Assembly (NCBI GenBank): GCA_963756575.1
Contig: CAVWOM010000019.1
Span: 496,001-560,000, forward strand
From: Palsa-504 sp963756575
GTDB taxonomy: Bacteria; Actinomycetota; Actinomycetes; Streptosporangiales; Streptosporangiaceae
Direction: 5' to 3'
DNA: 64,000 nucleotides
Made by a program: the position numbers and the translations under genes. The notes under the pieces are model-generated. The model worked only from the letters and a program-made list of their open reading frames with translations, had not been told where the DNA came from and did not search any database. Of the stretch, positions 18,496 through 26,393 are shown piece by piece. The number at the start of each line of letters is the position of its first letter. Positions within the stretch are counted from its first letter, which is position 1.

Positions 18496-18501
18496 CACAA
18501 T
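18496..18501 (+). promoter_or_regulatory. -10 box (CACAAT) of the NarL-type kinase gene
   Basis: It lies 6 nt before the ATG at 18508, fitting a leaderless mRNA. Confidence 0.35.
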
Positions 18502-18507
18502 GGAGGC

Positions 18508-20607
18508 ATGCGGGTCATCGTCGCCGCGTTCGCGGCCCTCGGCGCGGGACTGCTCGCCGCCGCCTTCGCCGTGTCCGTGGCCCACGGCGACGCCTCGGAG
18601 GCCTACTGGCTCCTGCTCGGGCCGCTGCCGTTCCTGGCTATCGGGCTGGCCGGCTACCTGCGCCAGCCCAGCCGCCCGGTGACCTGGTGGCTGGCCGGCA
18701 CCGGCGCGGCGTTCGCCTGCGACCTGGCGATCGGCGATGTGTTCCTGCCGATGGCCGAGAACCGCTGGGGCGTTACCGCCACCGCCACCGCGGCGATCGC
18801 GCTGGTGCACCACTGGCTCGCCGTGGGCAGCCCGGTGGCCGCCGTCGGCCTGATCGGGCTGTTCCCGTCCGGGCGGCCCGAACGGGGCTACGAGCGCGCC
18901 GTCATCTGGACGGTGGTGCTGGCCGGCTTCCTGCTCCCGCTCCTCGAAGCGGTCAGCCTGGCCGACATCGCCCCGGCCGGGGGGCCGCCGGACGCCGAGG
19001 CACCCGTGCTGTTCCGGGCCCTGTACGTGCCCGCGCTGGCTCCCGCGGGAGGAGCGGCCGAGGCGGTATACCGCACCAATGCGGCCTGGCCGCTGATCGG
19101 CCTGGTGCTGCTCGCCCTGCGCTACCGGTGCGCCGGCCCGGACCGGCGGCGGCAGATACGCTGGCTGCTTTTCGGCATGGGGGTCTCGATCAGCTGCTGG
19201 GTCCCGGCGGCCGTGCTCTGGCAGCTCTCCGACCCGGACAGCGCGAACGCGGCCATCGCGAGCAACACGCTGTCCGTCCTGGCCGCGGTCACCACCTTGG
19301 GATCGCTGCTGGTGGCGTTGTTCTACACCGGGGTGTTCGGCATCGACGAGCCGGCCCGGCGCGCCTCGGTGGACCGTGTCCTGCGCCTGTCGACCGGGAC
19401 TGCCATCATCTTGCTGGCGGTCGTGGCGGGCCTGCTCACCAGCCTGGCCGGGCCGGCCGCGGCCGCGGTGGCCGTCGCCGTGGCCGCCGGGGCAGCGGGC
19501 CAGGCGCTCCGGCGCCGCCTGGAGCAGGCCGCCGACCGCTGGATTCTCGGCGCGCGGCTGGCGGGCTACGCCAGCCTCAGCCGCTTCGGCGAGAACCTGA
19601 CCCGGGTCCCCGGCTCCGATGCCCTGCTGCGCGACCTGGCCGGGGAGATCCGCCGCGGCCTCGGCCTGACCTGGACCCGGGTCACGCTGGAGCCGGCGGG
19701 CGGGCCGCCGCGGGCGGTCACCGAGGGAACCCCGGCGGGGGAGCCCGCCGCCGACGTTCCCGTCGAGTACCGCGGCACCGGCCTCGGCCGGATCGAGTGC
19801 GGCCCGCGGCCCGACGGCCCGCTGCTGGCCGAGGACCGCCGGCTGCTGGCGTACTTCGCCGCCCAGGCCGCGGTCGGCGTGCACAACCTCTGCCTGACGG
19901 CCGAGCTCTCCCAGCAGGTGGACCTGATCAGGGACCAGGCGACCGAGCTGGCCGCGTCCCGGGACCGTATCGTGGCCGGCCAGGACGCCGAACGCCGCCG
20001 GATCCAGGCGGTCCTGCACGACGGCGTGCAGCAGGAGATCGTGGCGCTGTCGGCGAAGGCCGGCCTGATCCGCCAGCAGCTGCTCCGGGGGGACCCGGCC
20101 GCCGCCGGCGGGCTCGCGGACATGCAGCGCGAGCTGGCCACGACCTTGCGGGATGTCCGGGAGATCGCCCACGCGATCCATCCGCCGGTGCTGTCCGACC
20201 GCGGCCTCCTCGAGGCCATCGAGGCCCAGGCCAGCCGGCTGGCGGTGCCGATGGCGGTCCGGGCCGACCCGGGCCTGCGCGGCGTGCGGTTCGGCGAGCA
20301 GATCGAGGCGACCGCCTGGTACGTGGTGAGCGAGGCCCTGGCCAACGTGGTCAAGCACGCCGGGGCCAGCGAGGTCGAGGTGTCGCTCGAGCGGCAGGAC
20401 GGCACCCTCGCCCTGGTGATCCGCGACGACGGCTGCGGTTTCGACATGGACCGGCCCCGCGGGCTGGGCCTGACCGGCCTGTCCGACCGGCTGGACACGG
20501 TCGGCGGCTCGGTGATCATTACCAGCGGGACGGGGCTCGGCACGTCGGTCCGCGTGTCCGTCCCGGTCGGCGCAATCCCAGACACCAGGGAGCGGGTGGA
20601 GGCCTGA
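18508..20607 (+). CDS. NarL-type sensor histidine kinase with large membrane domain
   Basis: The 699-residue protein has at least eight membrane helices in the first 330 residues, a GAF-like region (about 370-465), a coiled-coil linker, and a HisKA_3 domain with phospho-acceptor H504 in RRIQAVLHDGVQQE. A C-terminal HATPase has ANVVKHAGA (N box), IRDDGCGFD (G1) and GLGLTGLSDRL (G2). The start is taken at ATG 18508 because a -10-like CACAAT ends 6 nt before it; GGAGG is only 1 nt away, too close for a classical SD. The stop and the regulator ATG overlap (TGATG). The signal is unknown. Confidence 0.88.
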   Translation: MRVIVAAFAALGAGLLAAAFAVSVAHGDASEAYWLLLGPLPFLAIGLAGYLRQPSRPVTWWLAGTGAAFACDLAIGDVFLPMAENRWGVTATATAAIALVHHWLAVGSPVAAVGLIGLFPSGRPERGYERAVIWTVVLAGFLLPLLEAVSLADIAPAGGPPDAEAPVLFRALYVPALAPAGGAAEAVYRTNAAWPLIGLVLLALRYRCAGPDRRRQIRWLLFGMGVSISCWVPAAVLWQLSDPDSANAAIASNTLSVLAAVTTLGSLLVALFYTGVFGIDEPARRASVDRVLRLSTGTAIILLAVVAGLLTSLAGPAAAAVAVAVAAGAAGQALRRRLEQAADRWILGARLAGYASLSRFGENLTRVPGSDALLRDLAGEIRRGLGLTWTRVTLEPAGGPPRAVTEGTPAGEPAADVPVEYRGTGLGRIECGPRPDGPLLAEDRRLLAYFAAQAAVGVHNLCLTAELSQQVDLIRDQATELAASRDRIVAGQDAERRRIQAVLHDGVQQEIVALSAKAGLIRQQLLRGDPAAAGGLADMQRELATTLRDVREIAHAIHPPVLSDRGLLEAIEAQASRLAVPMAVRADPGLRGVRFGEQIEATAWYVVSEALANVVKHAGASEVEVSLERQDGTLALVIRDDGCGFDMDRPRGLGLTGLSDRLDTVGGSVIITSGTGLGTSVRVSVPVGAIPDTRERVEA

Positions 20608-21299
20608 TGGCCCCGTTGCGGATCGTCATGGCGGACGATAGCTACCTGGTCCGCGAGGGTGCCCGGCGGCTGCTCGAGGACTCGGGTGAGGTCATCGTCG
20701 AGGCCGCCGTCGGGTCCGCGCCCGACCTGCTCGAGGCCGTGGCCCGGCTGCGGCCCGAAGCGGTGCTGACCGACATCCGGATGCCGCTCGGCCCGCCGGA
20801 CGGGCAGCCCAGCATGGAGGGCATCGAGGCGGCCCGTGCGATCAGGTCGAAGTACCCGCAGACCGGCGTCGTGGTGCTCTCTCAGTACGCCGACGAGAGC
20901 TACGCCTTCGAGCTGTTCCGTGACGGCACCGCCGGCCTGGCCTACCTGCTGAAAGACCGCATCGGCGAGGTAGGGCGCCTGCTCGGCGCGCTGCGCGAGG
21001 TCGTCGCGGGCGGTTCGGTCATCGACCCGCAGGTAGTCGAGGCCCTGGTCCGCGGCCGCGCCCGGGTGCGCGCCTCGGCGCTGAAGGACCTCACGCCGCG
21101 CGAGCTCGACGTGCTGCGGGAAATGGCGCAGGGCCGCGGCAACGCGGGCATCGCCGCGCAGCTGTTCCTGTCCGAGTCCTCGGTCGAGAAGCACGTCAAC
21201 GCGATCTTCACCAAGCTCGGCCTGAGCTCGGAGCAGCAGTCCCACCGCCGGGTCACCGCGGTGCTGACCTTCCTGCGCGACGCCGGCCTGCGCGGCTGA
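20607..21299 (+). CDS. NarL/LuxR-family response regulator
   Basis: The 230-residue partner of the upstream kinase has a receiver domain with D11, phospho-acceptor D56 in AVLTDIRMP and K103-region YLLKDRI. A LuxR-type HTH follows at about 160-225 (LTPRELDVLREMAQGRGNAGIAAQLFLSESSVEKHVNAIFTKLGL). A GGAGG precedes the ATG, which overlaps the kinase stop by one base. The pair is a complete two-component system. Confidence 0.93.
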   Translation: MAPLRIVMADDSYLVREGARRLLEDSGEVIVEAAVGSAPDLLEAVARLRPEAVLTDIRMPLGPPDGQPSMEGIEAARAIRSKYPQTGVVVLSQYADESYAFELFRDGTAGLAYLLKDRIGEVGRLLGALREVVAGGSVIDPQVVEALVRGRARVRASALKDLTPRELDVLREMAQGRGNAGIAAQLFLSESSVEKHVNAIFTKLGLSSEQQSHRRVTAVLTFLRDAGLRG

Positions 21300-21350
21300 G
21301 CCCGCTGCCGACGGGAAGCAACCGATCCGGCCAGGCCGCGTTGTTTAGGT

Positions 21351-21899
21351 ATGAGCTTTCGCGGGACGGCGACGAGCCAGCCGGAAACTACCGGGCCGCG
21401 TGACGAGACGGACATCGTCACCCAGTTCCACGCCCGGCACCTGGACCTGGTCCGGCTGGCGACGCTGCTGCTCGGCGACCGCGCGGCCGCCGAGGACGTG
21501 GTCCAGGACGTCTTCACCCGGGTCTGGGAGGGCCGGGACCGGCTGGCCGCAGCCGGTTTCACGGCGGCGTACTTCCACCGCGCCGTGGTGAACGGCTGCC
21601 GTTCCGTGCACCGCCGCCGGGCCGCGCTCCCGGCCCCCGCCGCCGGGACGGCGCTGCGGCCAGAACCCGGGACGTCCGCCGAGGACGTCGTGCTGCGGGC
21701 CGACGAGGACCAGCGGGTGCTGACCGCGCTGGCCACGCTGCCGCGGCGCCAGCGCGAGGCGCTCGTCCTGCGGTATTACCAGCGGCTGTCCGAAGCCGAG
21801 ATCGCCGAGGCGATGCGGATCAGCCGGGGCACCGTCAAATCGACCACCGCCCGCGGCCTGGCCGCGCTAGGCCGCCGCCTGCGGCAGGAGGACCTGTGA
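21351..21899 (+). CDS. ECF sigma factor (SigE/SigM-like)
   Basis: The 182-residue protein has region 2 (LVRLATLLLGDRAAAEDVVQDVFTRVWEG, about 32-60) and region 4 (LPRRQREALVLRYYQRLSEAEIAEAMRISRGTVKSTTARG, about 130-172). The stop codon overlaps the GTG of the next gene, a membrane-anchored protein that occupies the anti-sigma position. Its N-terminal 20 residues are non-conserved. Confidence 0.9.
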   Translation: MSFRGTATSQPETTGPRDETDIVTQFHARHLDLVRLATLLLGDRAAAEDVVQDVFTRVWEGRDRLAAAGFTAAYFHRAVVNGCRSVHRRRAALPAPAAGTALRPEPGTSAEDVVLRADEDQRVLTALATLPRRQREALVLRYYQRLSEAEIAEAMRISRGTVKSTTARGLAALGRRLRQEDL

Positions 21900-23224
21900 A
21901 CATCGACGAGAGACGGCTCACCCGCACCCTTGACCGGGCGGCTGCCCGGATCACGGCCGACACGCTGCGTCCGCTGGCCGGACCCGCGACGGCGCCGCCG
22001 CGCCGGGCCCGCGCCCGGCGGGCCATCTGGAACGCGCGGCTGGCACCCGCCGCGGCGGCGGTCGCGGTCGTCCTCGTGGTCGGCGCCGCCCTGCTGGTGA
22101 CCAGCGGCGCCCACCGGCCGGGGCCGGTGAGCACGACGCCCGCGGCGGGAGCCGCCGGGCCGCCGCGGTACTACGCCGAGGTGGAGGGGAAGTTCGACGG
22201 GTGGCACGGGCGCGACTCCGTCGAGGTAGTGGTGCGGTCCACCGCCACGGGGGCGGCGGCGGCCCGGATTGCCAACCCGGCGATCGCCGGCGCGCCGAAG
22301 GTACTGGCGGTGAGCGTGGCGGCCGGCCCCGACGGCCGGACCTTCTACGCGGCCTACGAAAACTGGGGCGGTAAGCCCGGTGATTTCTGGATCTACCGCT
22401 TCCTTATCGGCGCGTCCGGCGCCGCCACCAGGCCCGTCCCGGTCAAGGGCGGGACGGTAACGGGGCAGGATTACCTGGCCAACTTCGGGGGCTTCGCCGT
22501 CTCGCCCGACGGATCACGGCTGGCCATGGCCGTGGCGAGCGTGGCTGACGGCAGCTCGCAGAGCTCGGTAGCGAGCGAGATCCTCGTCCTCGACCTGCGC
22601 ACCGGGGCCAGGGCGCTCTGGCGCGGCGGTATGGACCGGGCCGGGCGGACGTTCGGCATCGAGACCCTGTCCTGGACCGGTGACGGGAAGTCGCTGGCTT
22701 ACCTCGGCGCATGGTGCCCGCCCACGGGCATCTCCTACGGCATCTACGGTGGTTTCGTCTGCTCGACGGTGGGCTCGGGCCGCGGTCCGATCAAGGCGGA
22801 AGGCAGCGACGTGGTCCGGGAGATCCGGCTGGCGTCCGACGGCGGGACGCTGGACTCCGGGCGGGTGCTGCGGAAGCCTTCGCCGTCGTACGGGCCGGTG
22901 CCGGTGCTGATCGACCCGGACGGCACGGAGCTCATCACGATGGTGAAGTCGCCGTCCGGCCGGTACGCGTACAACGTGGTCAAGACGTCCGTCGCCACCG
23001 GCCGCGTGGTGAGCGTCCTGGGCACCGTGCCGCAGGTCTCCCCCCTGTTCGGCGGCGAGTACCTCGCGGCGGACCGGACCGGCGGCTACGTCCTGGCGTG
23101 GATGGCCGGCAACGCCGGCAGCGGGCCGCCGCTGCACGGCTGGGTCCACGGCGGGCGCTACCACCAGCTCGCGCCGGCCTTCCCGGGCAGCTATCCGGGC
23201 GGCTGGATCCAGCTGACCTGGTAG
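21896..23224 (+). CDS. Membrane-anchored propeller protein, probable partner of the ECF sigma factor
   Basis: The 442-residue protein has a short basic cytoplasmic N-terminus (about 1-48), one membrane helix (about 50-70) and an extracytoplasmic part of about 350 residues with repeated blade-like segments (FGGFAVSPDGSRLAMAVAS, IETLSWTGDGKSLAYLGAW, VPVLIDPDGTELITMVKS). These are typical of TolB/WD40-like beta-propellers. No zinc-binding anti-sigma motif is visible. GTG start overlaps the sigma factor stop (GTGA), so they are co-translated. By position it may sense or restrain the sigma factor (inference). Confidence 0.75.
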   Translation: MNIDERRLTRTLDRAAARITADTLRPLAGPATAPPRRARARRAIWNARLAPAAAAVAVVLVVGAALLVTSGAHRPGPVSTTPAAGAAGPPRYYAEVEGKFDGWHGRDSVEVVVRSTATGAAAARIANPAIAGAPKVLAVSVAAGPDGRTFYAAYENWGGKPGDFWIYRFLIGASGAATRPVPVKGGTVTGQDYLANFGGFAVSPDGSRLAMAVASVADGSSQSSVASEILVLDLRTGARALWRGGMDRAGRTFGIETLSWTGDGKSLAYLGAWCPPTGISYGIYGGFVCSTVGSGRGPIKAEGSDVVREIRLASDGGTLDSGRVLRKPSPSYGPVPVLIDPDGTELITMVKSPSGRYAYNVVKTSVATGRVVSVLGTVPQVSPLFGGEYLAADRTGGYVLAWMAGNAGSGPPLHGWVHGGRYHQLAPAFPGSYPGGWIQLTW

Positions 23225-23234
23225 CGGGAAGGCC

Positions 23235-23269
23235 CCAGGGTCCCGCGCCGGCCCCGGCGCGGGCCCTGG
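23235..23269 (+). terminator. GC-rich terminator hairpin after the propeller gene
   Basis: CCAGGG-CCCGCGCCGG pairs with CCGGCGCGGG-CCTGG across a few-nt loop, 10 nt after the stop codon. There is no U-run, as is usual in high-GC genomes. Confidence 0.55.
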
Positions 23270-23274
23270 CACGT

Positions 23275-23688
23275 CACCGGCATTTCTTCACCGATTACCT
23301 GACCGCCAGCCTGGAGCCGGATGAGATCCTGACCGCCGTCCGGATCCCGAAGCTGGGACCGGGCTGGGGCTACCGGTACGAGAAATTCCACCGGACCGCC
23401 CAGTCCTGGGCCACGGTCGGGGTAGCCGCCCTGGTCCGCCGGTCCAACGGATCGGTGGCCGAAGCCAGGATCGGGCTCACCAACATGGGCACCACGCCGG
23501 TCCGGGCGACCGCCGTCGAGCAGGCCGCCAGCGGAGCCGAGGCCAGCCGCGACGCGCTGCGGGCCGCGGCGGCCCGCGCGGACGAGGGCACGAACCCGCC
23601 CGGTGATCTGCACGGAGCACCCGACTACCGCCGGCACCTGGCCCGGGTTCTTACCGGGCGGGCGCTGGCCGTGGCGGCCAGGACCTGA
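23275..23688 (+). pseudogene. Remnant of CO/xanthine dehydrogenase FAD-binding subunit
   Basis: An open frame without a start continues FFTDYLTASLEPDEILTAVRIP, YRYEKFHRTAQSWATVGVAA, AEARIGLTNMGTTPVRATAVE and ends in DYRRHLARVLTGRAL. This is the C-terminal domain of CoxM/CutM-type FAD subunits of molybdenum hydroxylases. The N-terminal FAD-binding domain (about 150 residues) is missing and neither the large nor the iron-sulfur subunit gene is nearby. It begins 6 nt after a terminator hairpin, so it is a 5'-truncated relic. Confidence 0.8.
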
Positions 23689-23699
23689 AACCCTGGGGT

Positions 23700-24257
23700 A
23701 TGCCTGAACGTGAGATAGCGGAGCAGGAGAGGCTGTCGCTGGCCGAGTGGCTGGTGCTGTGCCTGGTCCGCGAGGAGCCGACCTACGGCCTGGTCCTGGT
23801 CGGGCTGCTGTCCCGGGACGGCGGCCTGGGCCAGATCTGGTCGGTGCCGAAGGCCGTGATCTACCGGGCCCTGCCGCGGCTCGAGGCGCTCGGACTGATC
23901 CGGACGGCGGGAGCGCAGCGGACCAGCCAGGGGCCGGCCCGGTCGCTGGTCGAGGCGACCCCGGCCGGGCGGGCGGCCGCCGCGGCGTGGCTCGGCACGC
24001 CGGTCGAGCACGCCCGGGACGTGCGGTCCGAGCTCATGGTCAAGCTGGCGCTGCTCGACCGGAGCGGGGCCGACTCGCGGGACCTGCTGCAGGCGCAGCT
24101 GGGCCGGCTGCTCCCCGTCGCTGCCGCCCTCGAGGACCGGCTGCGTGCCACTACCGGGTTCGAGCACACCCTGATCCTGTGGCGGCACGAGGCGATGACC
24201 GCCACCTTGCGGTTCCTGGAGACCCTGACGGCCGGCCGCGAGATCCGGGCCGGCTAG
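23700..24257 (+). CDS. PadR-family transcriptional regulator
   Basis: The 185-residue protein has a winged-helix DNA-binding domain (about 10-95: LSLAEWLVLCLVREEPTYGLVLVGLL, AVIYRALPRLEALGLI) followed by a helical dimerisation segment. The ATG lies 11 nt after the stop of the dehydrogenase remnant, so it may once have regulated that gene set. rnhB starts 9 nt downstream. Confidence 0.82.
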   Translation: MPEREIAEQERLSLAEWLVLCLVREEPTYGLVLVGLLSRDGGLGQIWSVPKAVIYRALPRLEALGLIRTAGAQRTSQGPARSLVEATPAGRAAAAAWLGTPVEHARDVRSELMVKLALLDRSGADSRDLLQAQLGRLLPVAAALEDRLRATTGFEHTLILWRHEAMTATLRFLETLTAGREIRAG

Positions 24258-24266
24258 CCGCGGCGC

Positions 24267-24879
24267 GTGGCCGGCGTGGACGAGGTGGGCCGCGGCGCGT
24301 GGGCGGGGCCGGTGACCGTCTGCGCCGTGATCGTCCGGGCCGGCTTCCCCGGGCCGCCCGCCGGGCTGACCGATTCCAGGCGGCTGCCCCCGGCGCGCCG
24401 GGCCTCGATCGCCGGCGAGCTGCTGAGCTGGGTCGAGGCCTTCGCCATCGGCGAGGCCGGGCCCGCCGAGATCGACGCGGCGGCCCTGACGGCCGCGCTG
24501 CGCCGGGCGGCCGTCAGCGCCCTGGAGAAGCTGCCGGCCCGGCCGGACGCCGTCCTGCTGGACGGTTCCCACGACTACATCGGGCGTCCCTGGCCGGTGC
24601 GCTGCGCCGTGCGGGCCGACCTGCGGTCGGTGTCGGTCGCGGCCGCCTCGGTCATCGCCAAGGTGCACCGGGACCGGTTCATGGGCCGGGCTCGGCTACC
24701 CGGAGTTCGCCTTCGGGGAGAACGCCGGCTATCCCGCGCCGGCGCACACCGCCGCCCTGGCCGCCCTCGGCCCCACCCCCGAGCACCGGCTGTCCTGGTC
24801 CTACCTCGACGACCTGCCGCGGTGGCGTCATCTCAGGAAGCACCGGCCGGACATCGAGGGGCAGCTGTCCCTGATGTGA
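24267..24879 (+). CDS. rnhB: Ribonuclease HII (single-base frameshift)
   Basis: RNase HII cuts RNA in DNA/RNA hybrids, including single ribonucleotides. The start GTG gives MAGVDEVGRGAWAGPV with the catalytic DEVGRG, then DGSHDYIG and SVAAASVIAKVHRDRFM. Directly after that the frame shifts by one base (about 24681-24692): the expected end GYPEFAFGENAGYPAPAHT to RPDIEGQLSLM is in the next frame, stop 24877-24879. The 613-nt length is one base over a multiple of three. All catalytic residues are intact apart from the shift. Confidence 0.85.
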
Positions 24880-24881
24880 CG

Positions 24882-25607
24882 TCAGGACGCCCGGGCCGGC
24901 CGTGACGAGACGAGCGACGCGTAGACGACCGTCGAGCTGAGGTAGTGGCCGGAGGCGTAGTCGAAGGCGCCGCCGCAGGTGATCAGGCGCAGGGCGGCGA
25001 AGTCGGTGGTCCCGTAGATCTCGTGCGCCGGGAACCTGGTCTTGGCGTACTCGCGGACGCCGGTGACGCGGAACACGGCGGTGACGCCGTCGGCGAGCGT
25101 CACCTCGATGGTGTTGCCCGGGTGCAGCGCGCCGAGGCGGAAGAAGACGGCCGGTCCCTGGGTGCTGTCGACGTGGCCTTCGATGACCGAGGCGCCGACC
25201 TGGCCGGGCGTGGCCGAGTACTCGTACCAGGCCGCCTTGCCGGCACTGGTCCGGAGCGACGGCACCTCGATCGTGCCGTCTTGGTTGAGCCCCAGGTGCA
25301 GCAGGTGGGAATCCACGCCGATGGCCGGGATCCGCACCGAGACCGGCAGGGAGCGGGCCAGCGACGGCCCCCGGCCCGCGGCGCCGGTGGCGCCCGCCGC
25401 CGACCGGGCTGGCTGCGGCGCGTGTACCTGGGACGCGACCGCGACCCCCACGGCGGCGCCGCCCGCCCCGATGAGGAGGGCCCCGGCTATCCCGGCCAGC
25501 CGGGACCGCAGGCTGACCGGCGTGCTGGGCGGCGGGGCGTACCCGGCCTGCGGCCAGGCCACGACGACCCGGAACCCGGCGATACGCCGCCACGCCGCAC
25601 CCGGCAA
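24882..25607 (-). CDS. Class F sortase
   Basis: The 241-residue protein has an N-terminal membrane anchor (about 36-58), a Pro/Ala linker and a sortase beta-barrel with RIPAIGVDSHL, catalytic His H145 in IEGHVDS and Cys C211 in LITCGGAFD. The Arg that many sortases carry about 12 residues after the Cys is Leu here (HYLSS), which deserves an alignment check. Sortases attach surface proteins to the cell wall or polymerise them. It is divergent from a lipoprotein with a candidate C-terminal sorting region. Confidence 0.88.
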   Translation of the reverse strand: MPGAAWRRIAGFRVVVAWPQAGYAPPPSTPVSLRSRLAGIAGALLIGAGGAAVGVAVASQVHAPQPARSAAGATGAAGRGPSLARSLPVSVRIPAIGVDSHLLHLGLNQDGTIEVPSLRTSAGKAAWYEYSATPGQVGASVIEGHVDSTQGPAVFFRLGALHPGNTIEVTLADGVTAVFRVTGVREYAKTRFPAHEIYGTTDFAALRLITCGGAFDYASGHYLSSTVVYASLVSSRPARAS

Positions 25608-25847
25608 TGCCGCCGTCCTTTCCTCCGCTGTTCTCCTCAGTTAGCCTAATAGTCCGATGGTGAACAGGCCATTGCACGTCAGCGTCGGCCAGCAGCCGTA
25701 TTTTACGGTCACCGGCGCTTTCGGGACCTGCCTGCGGCGGTGCGGGCGGCGATCAGACCGGTCACGCGTTTTCTTTTCCCCTTGCCGGTTTCTGGCGGCG
25801 GGAGCAGGAAACACAAGTCGTCGTCAGCCAGGCGCGAAGGAGAGTCC

Positions 25848-26339
25848 ATGAAGGTCCGCGGAACCACGCTGGGCATCAGGCTGACCGCTTTGCGCTGGGG
25901 GGCTCTGGCCCTGCTCGTTCCCGCGGCGCTGACCGCGTGCACCTCGTCGTCGTCCACGACGGCGCCTACCGTCTTCTCGCCGTCGGTGTCCGTATCGGCC
26001 AGCGGGTCGGTCACCGTCTCCGTCTCCGCCTCCGCGGGCAACGGGGGCGACACGCCCTCGGCCGGCAGCAGCACGGGCATCCCGGGAACGTCCGCCACCG
26101 CCACCTTGACGCCGCGGGCGACGCGGACGGTGACGCCGACGCCGACGCTGACGCTGACGCCGACCCCGACGGTCACGGACACCACGACCGCGAGCCCGAT
26201 CCCGACCGCCGCCCCGGTCACCGGCGGTGGCGGCACGGCCGGATTCCAGGACACGCTGCTCCTCGGGGTCGGCCTGGCCGCCATCGTGGCCGGCGCGGGG
26301 AGCTTCTTCTACCGGCGGCGGCTCAACCGCCACCGCTGA
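25848..26339 (+). CDS. Ser/Thr-rich surface lipoprotein, candidate sortase F substrate
   Basis: The 163-residue protein starts at an ATG with GAAGGAGAG upstream. The signal sequence ends in lipobox LTAC (C31). It continues as a Ser/Thr/Val/Pro-rich stalk of about 95 residues (TPTLTLTPTPTVTDT) and ends with GGGGTAGFQDTLLLG, a hydrophobic helix and FFYRRRLNRHR. A Gly-rich turn, helix and Arg tail at the C-terminus resemble actinobacterial sortase-anchored proteins, although a clear LPXTG is absent. The lipobox plus the C-terminal anchor is unusual. Confidence 0.7.
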   Translation: MKVRGTTLGIRLTALRWGALALLVPAALTACTSSSSTTAPTVFSPSVSVSASGSVTVSVSASAGNGGDTPSAGSSTGIPGTSATATLTPRATRTVTPTPTLTLTPTPTVTDTTTASPIPTAAPVTGGGGTAGFQDTLLLGVGLAAIVAGAGSFFYRRRLNRHR

Positions 26340-26393
26340 TACCCGCCGCTCCCGGGGCTGCGCTTAGGCTCAGGGGAGCGGAGGGAGCGACCG

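Noticed and set aside
17058..21299. A 1413-residue open frame on the plus strand spanning the PheRS-like and kinase genes
   Set aside because: Most of it is the antisense or out-of-frame shadow of real high-GC genes; only the last 230 residues (from 20607) are a true gene.
23275..23688. Possible selenoprotein with in-frame UGA
   Set aside because: The FAD-subunit remnant shows no in-frame TGA at a conserved Cys position and no stem-loop after one; no selenoprotein gene was recognised in the window.
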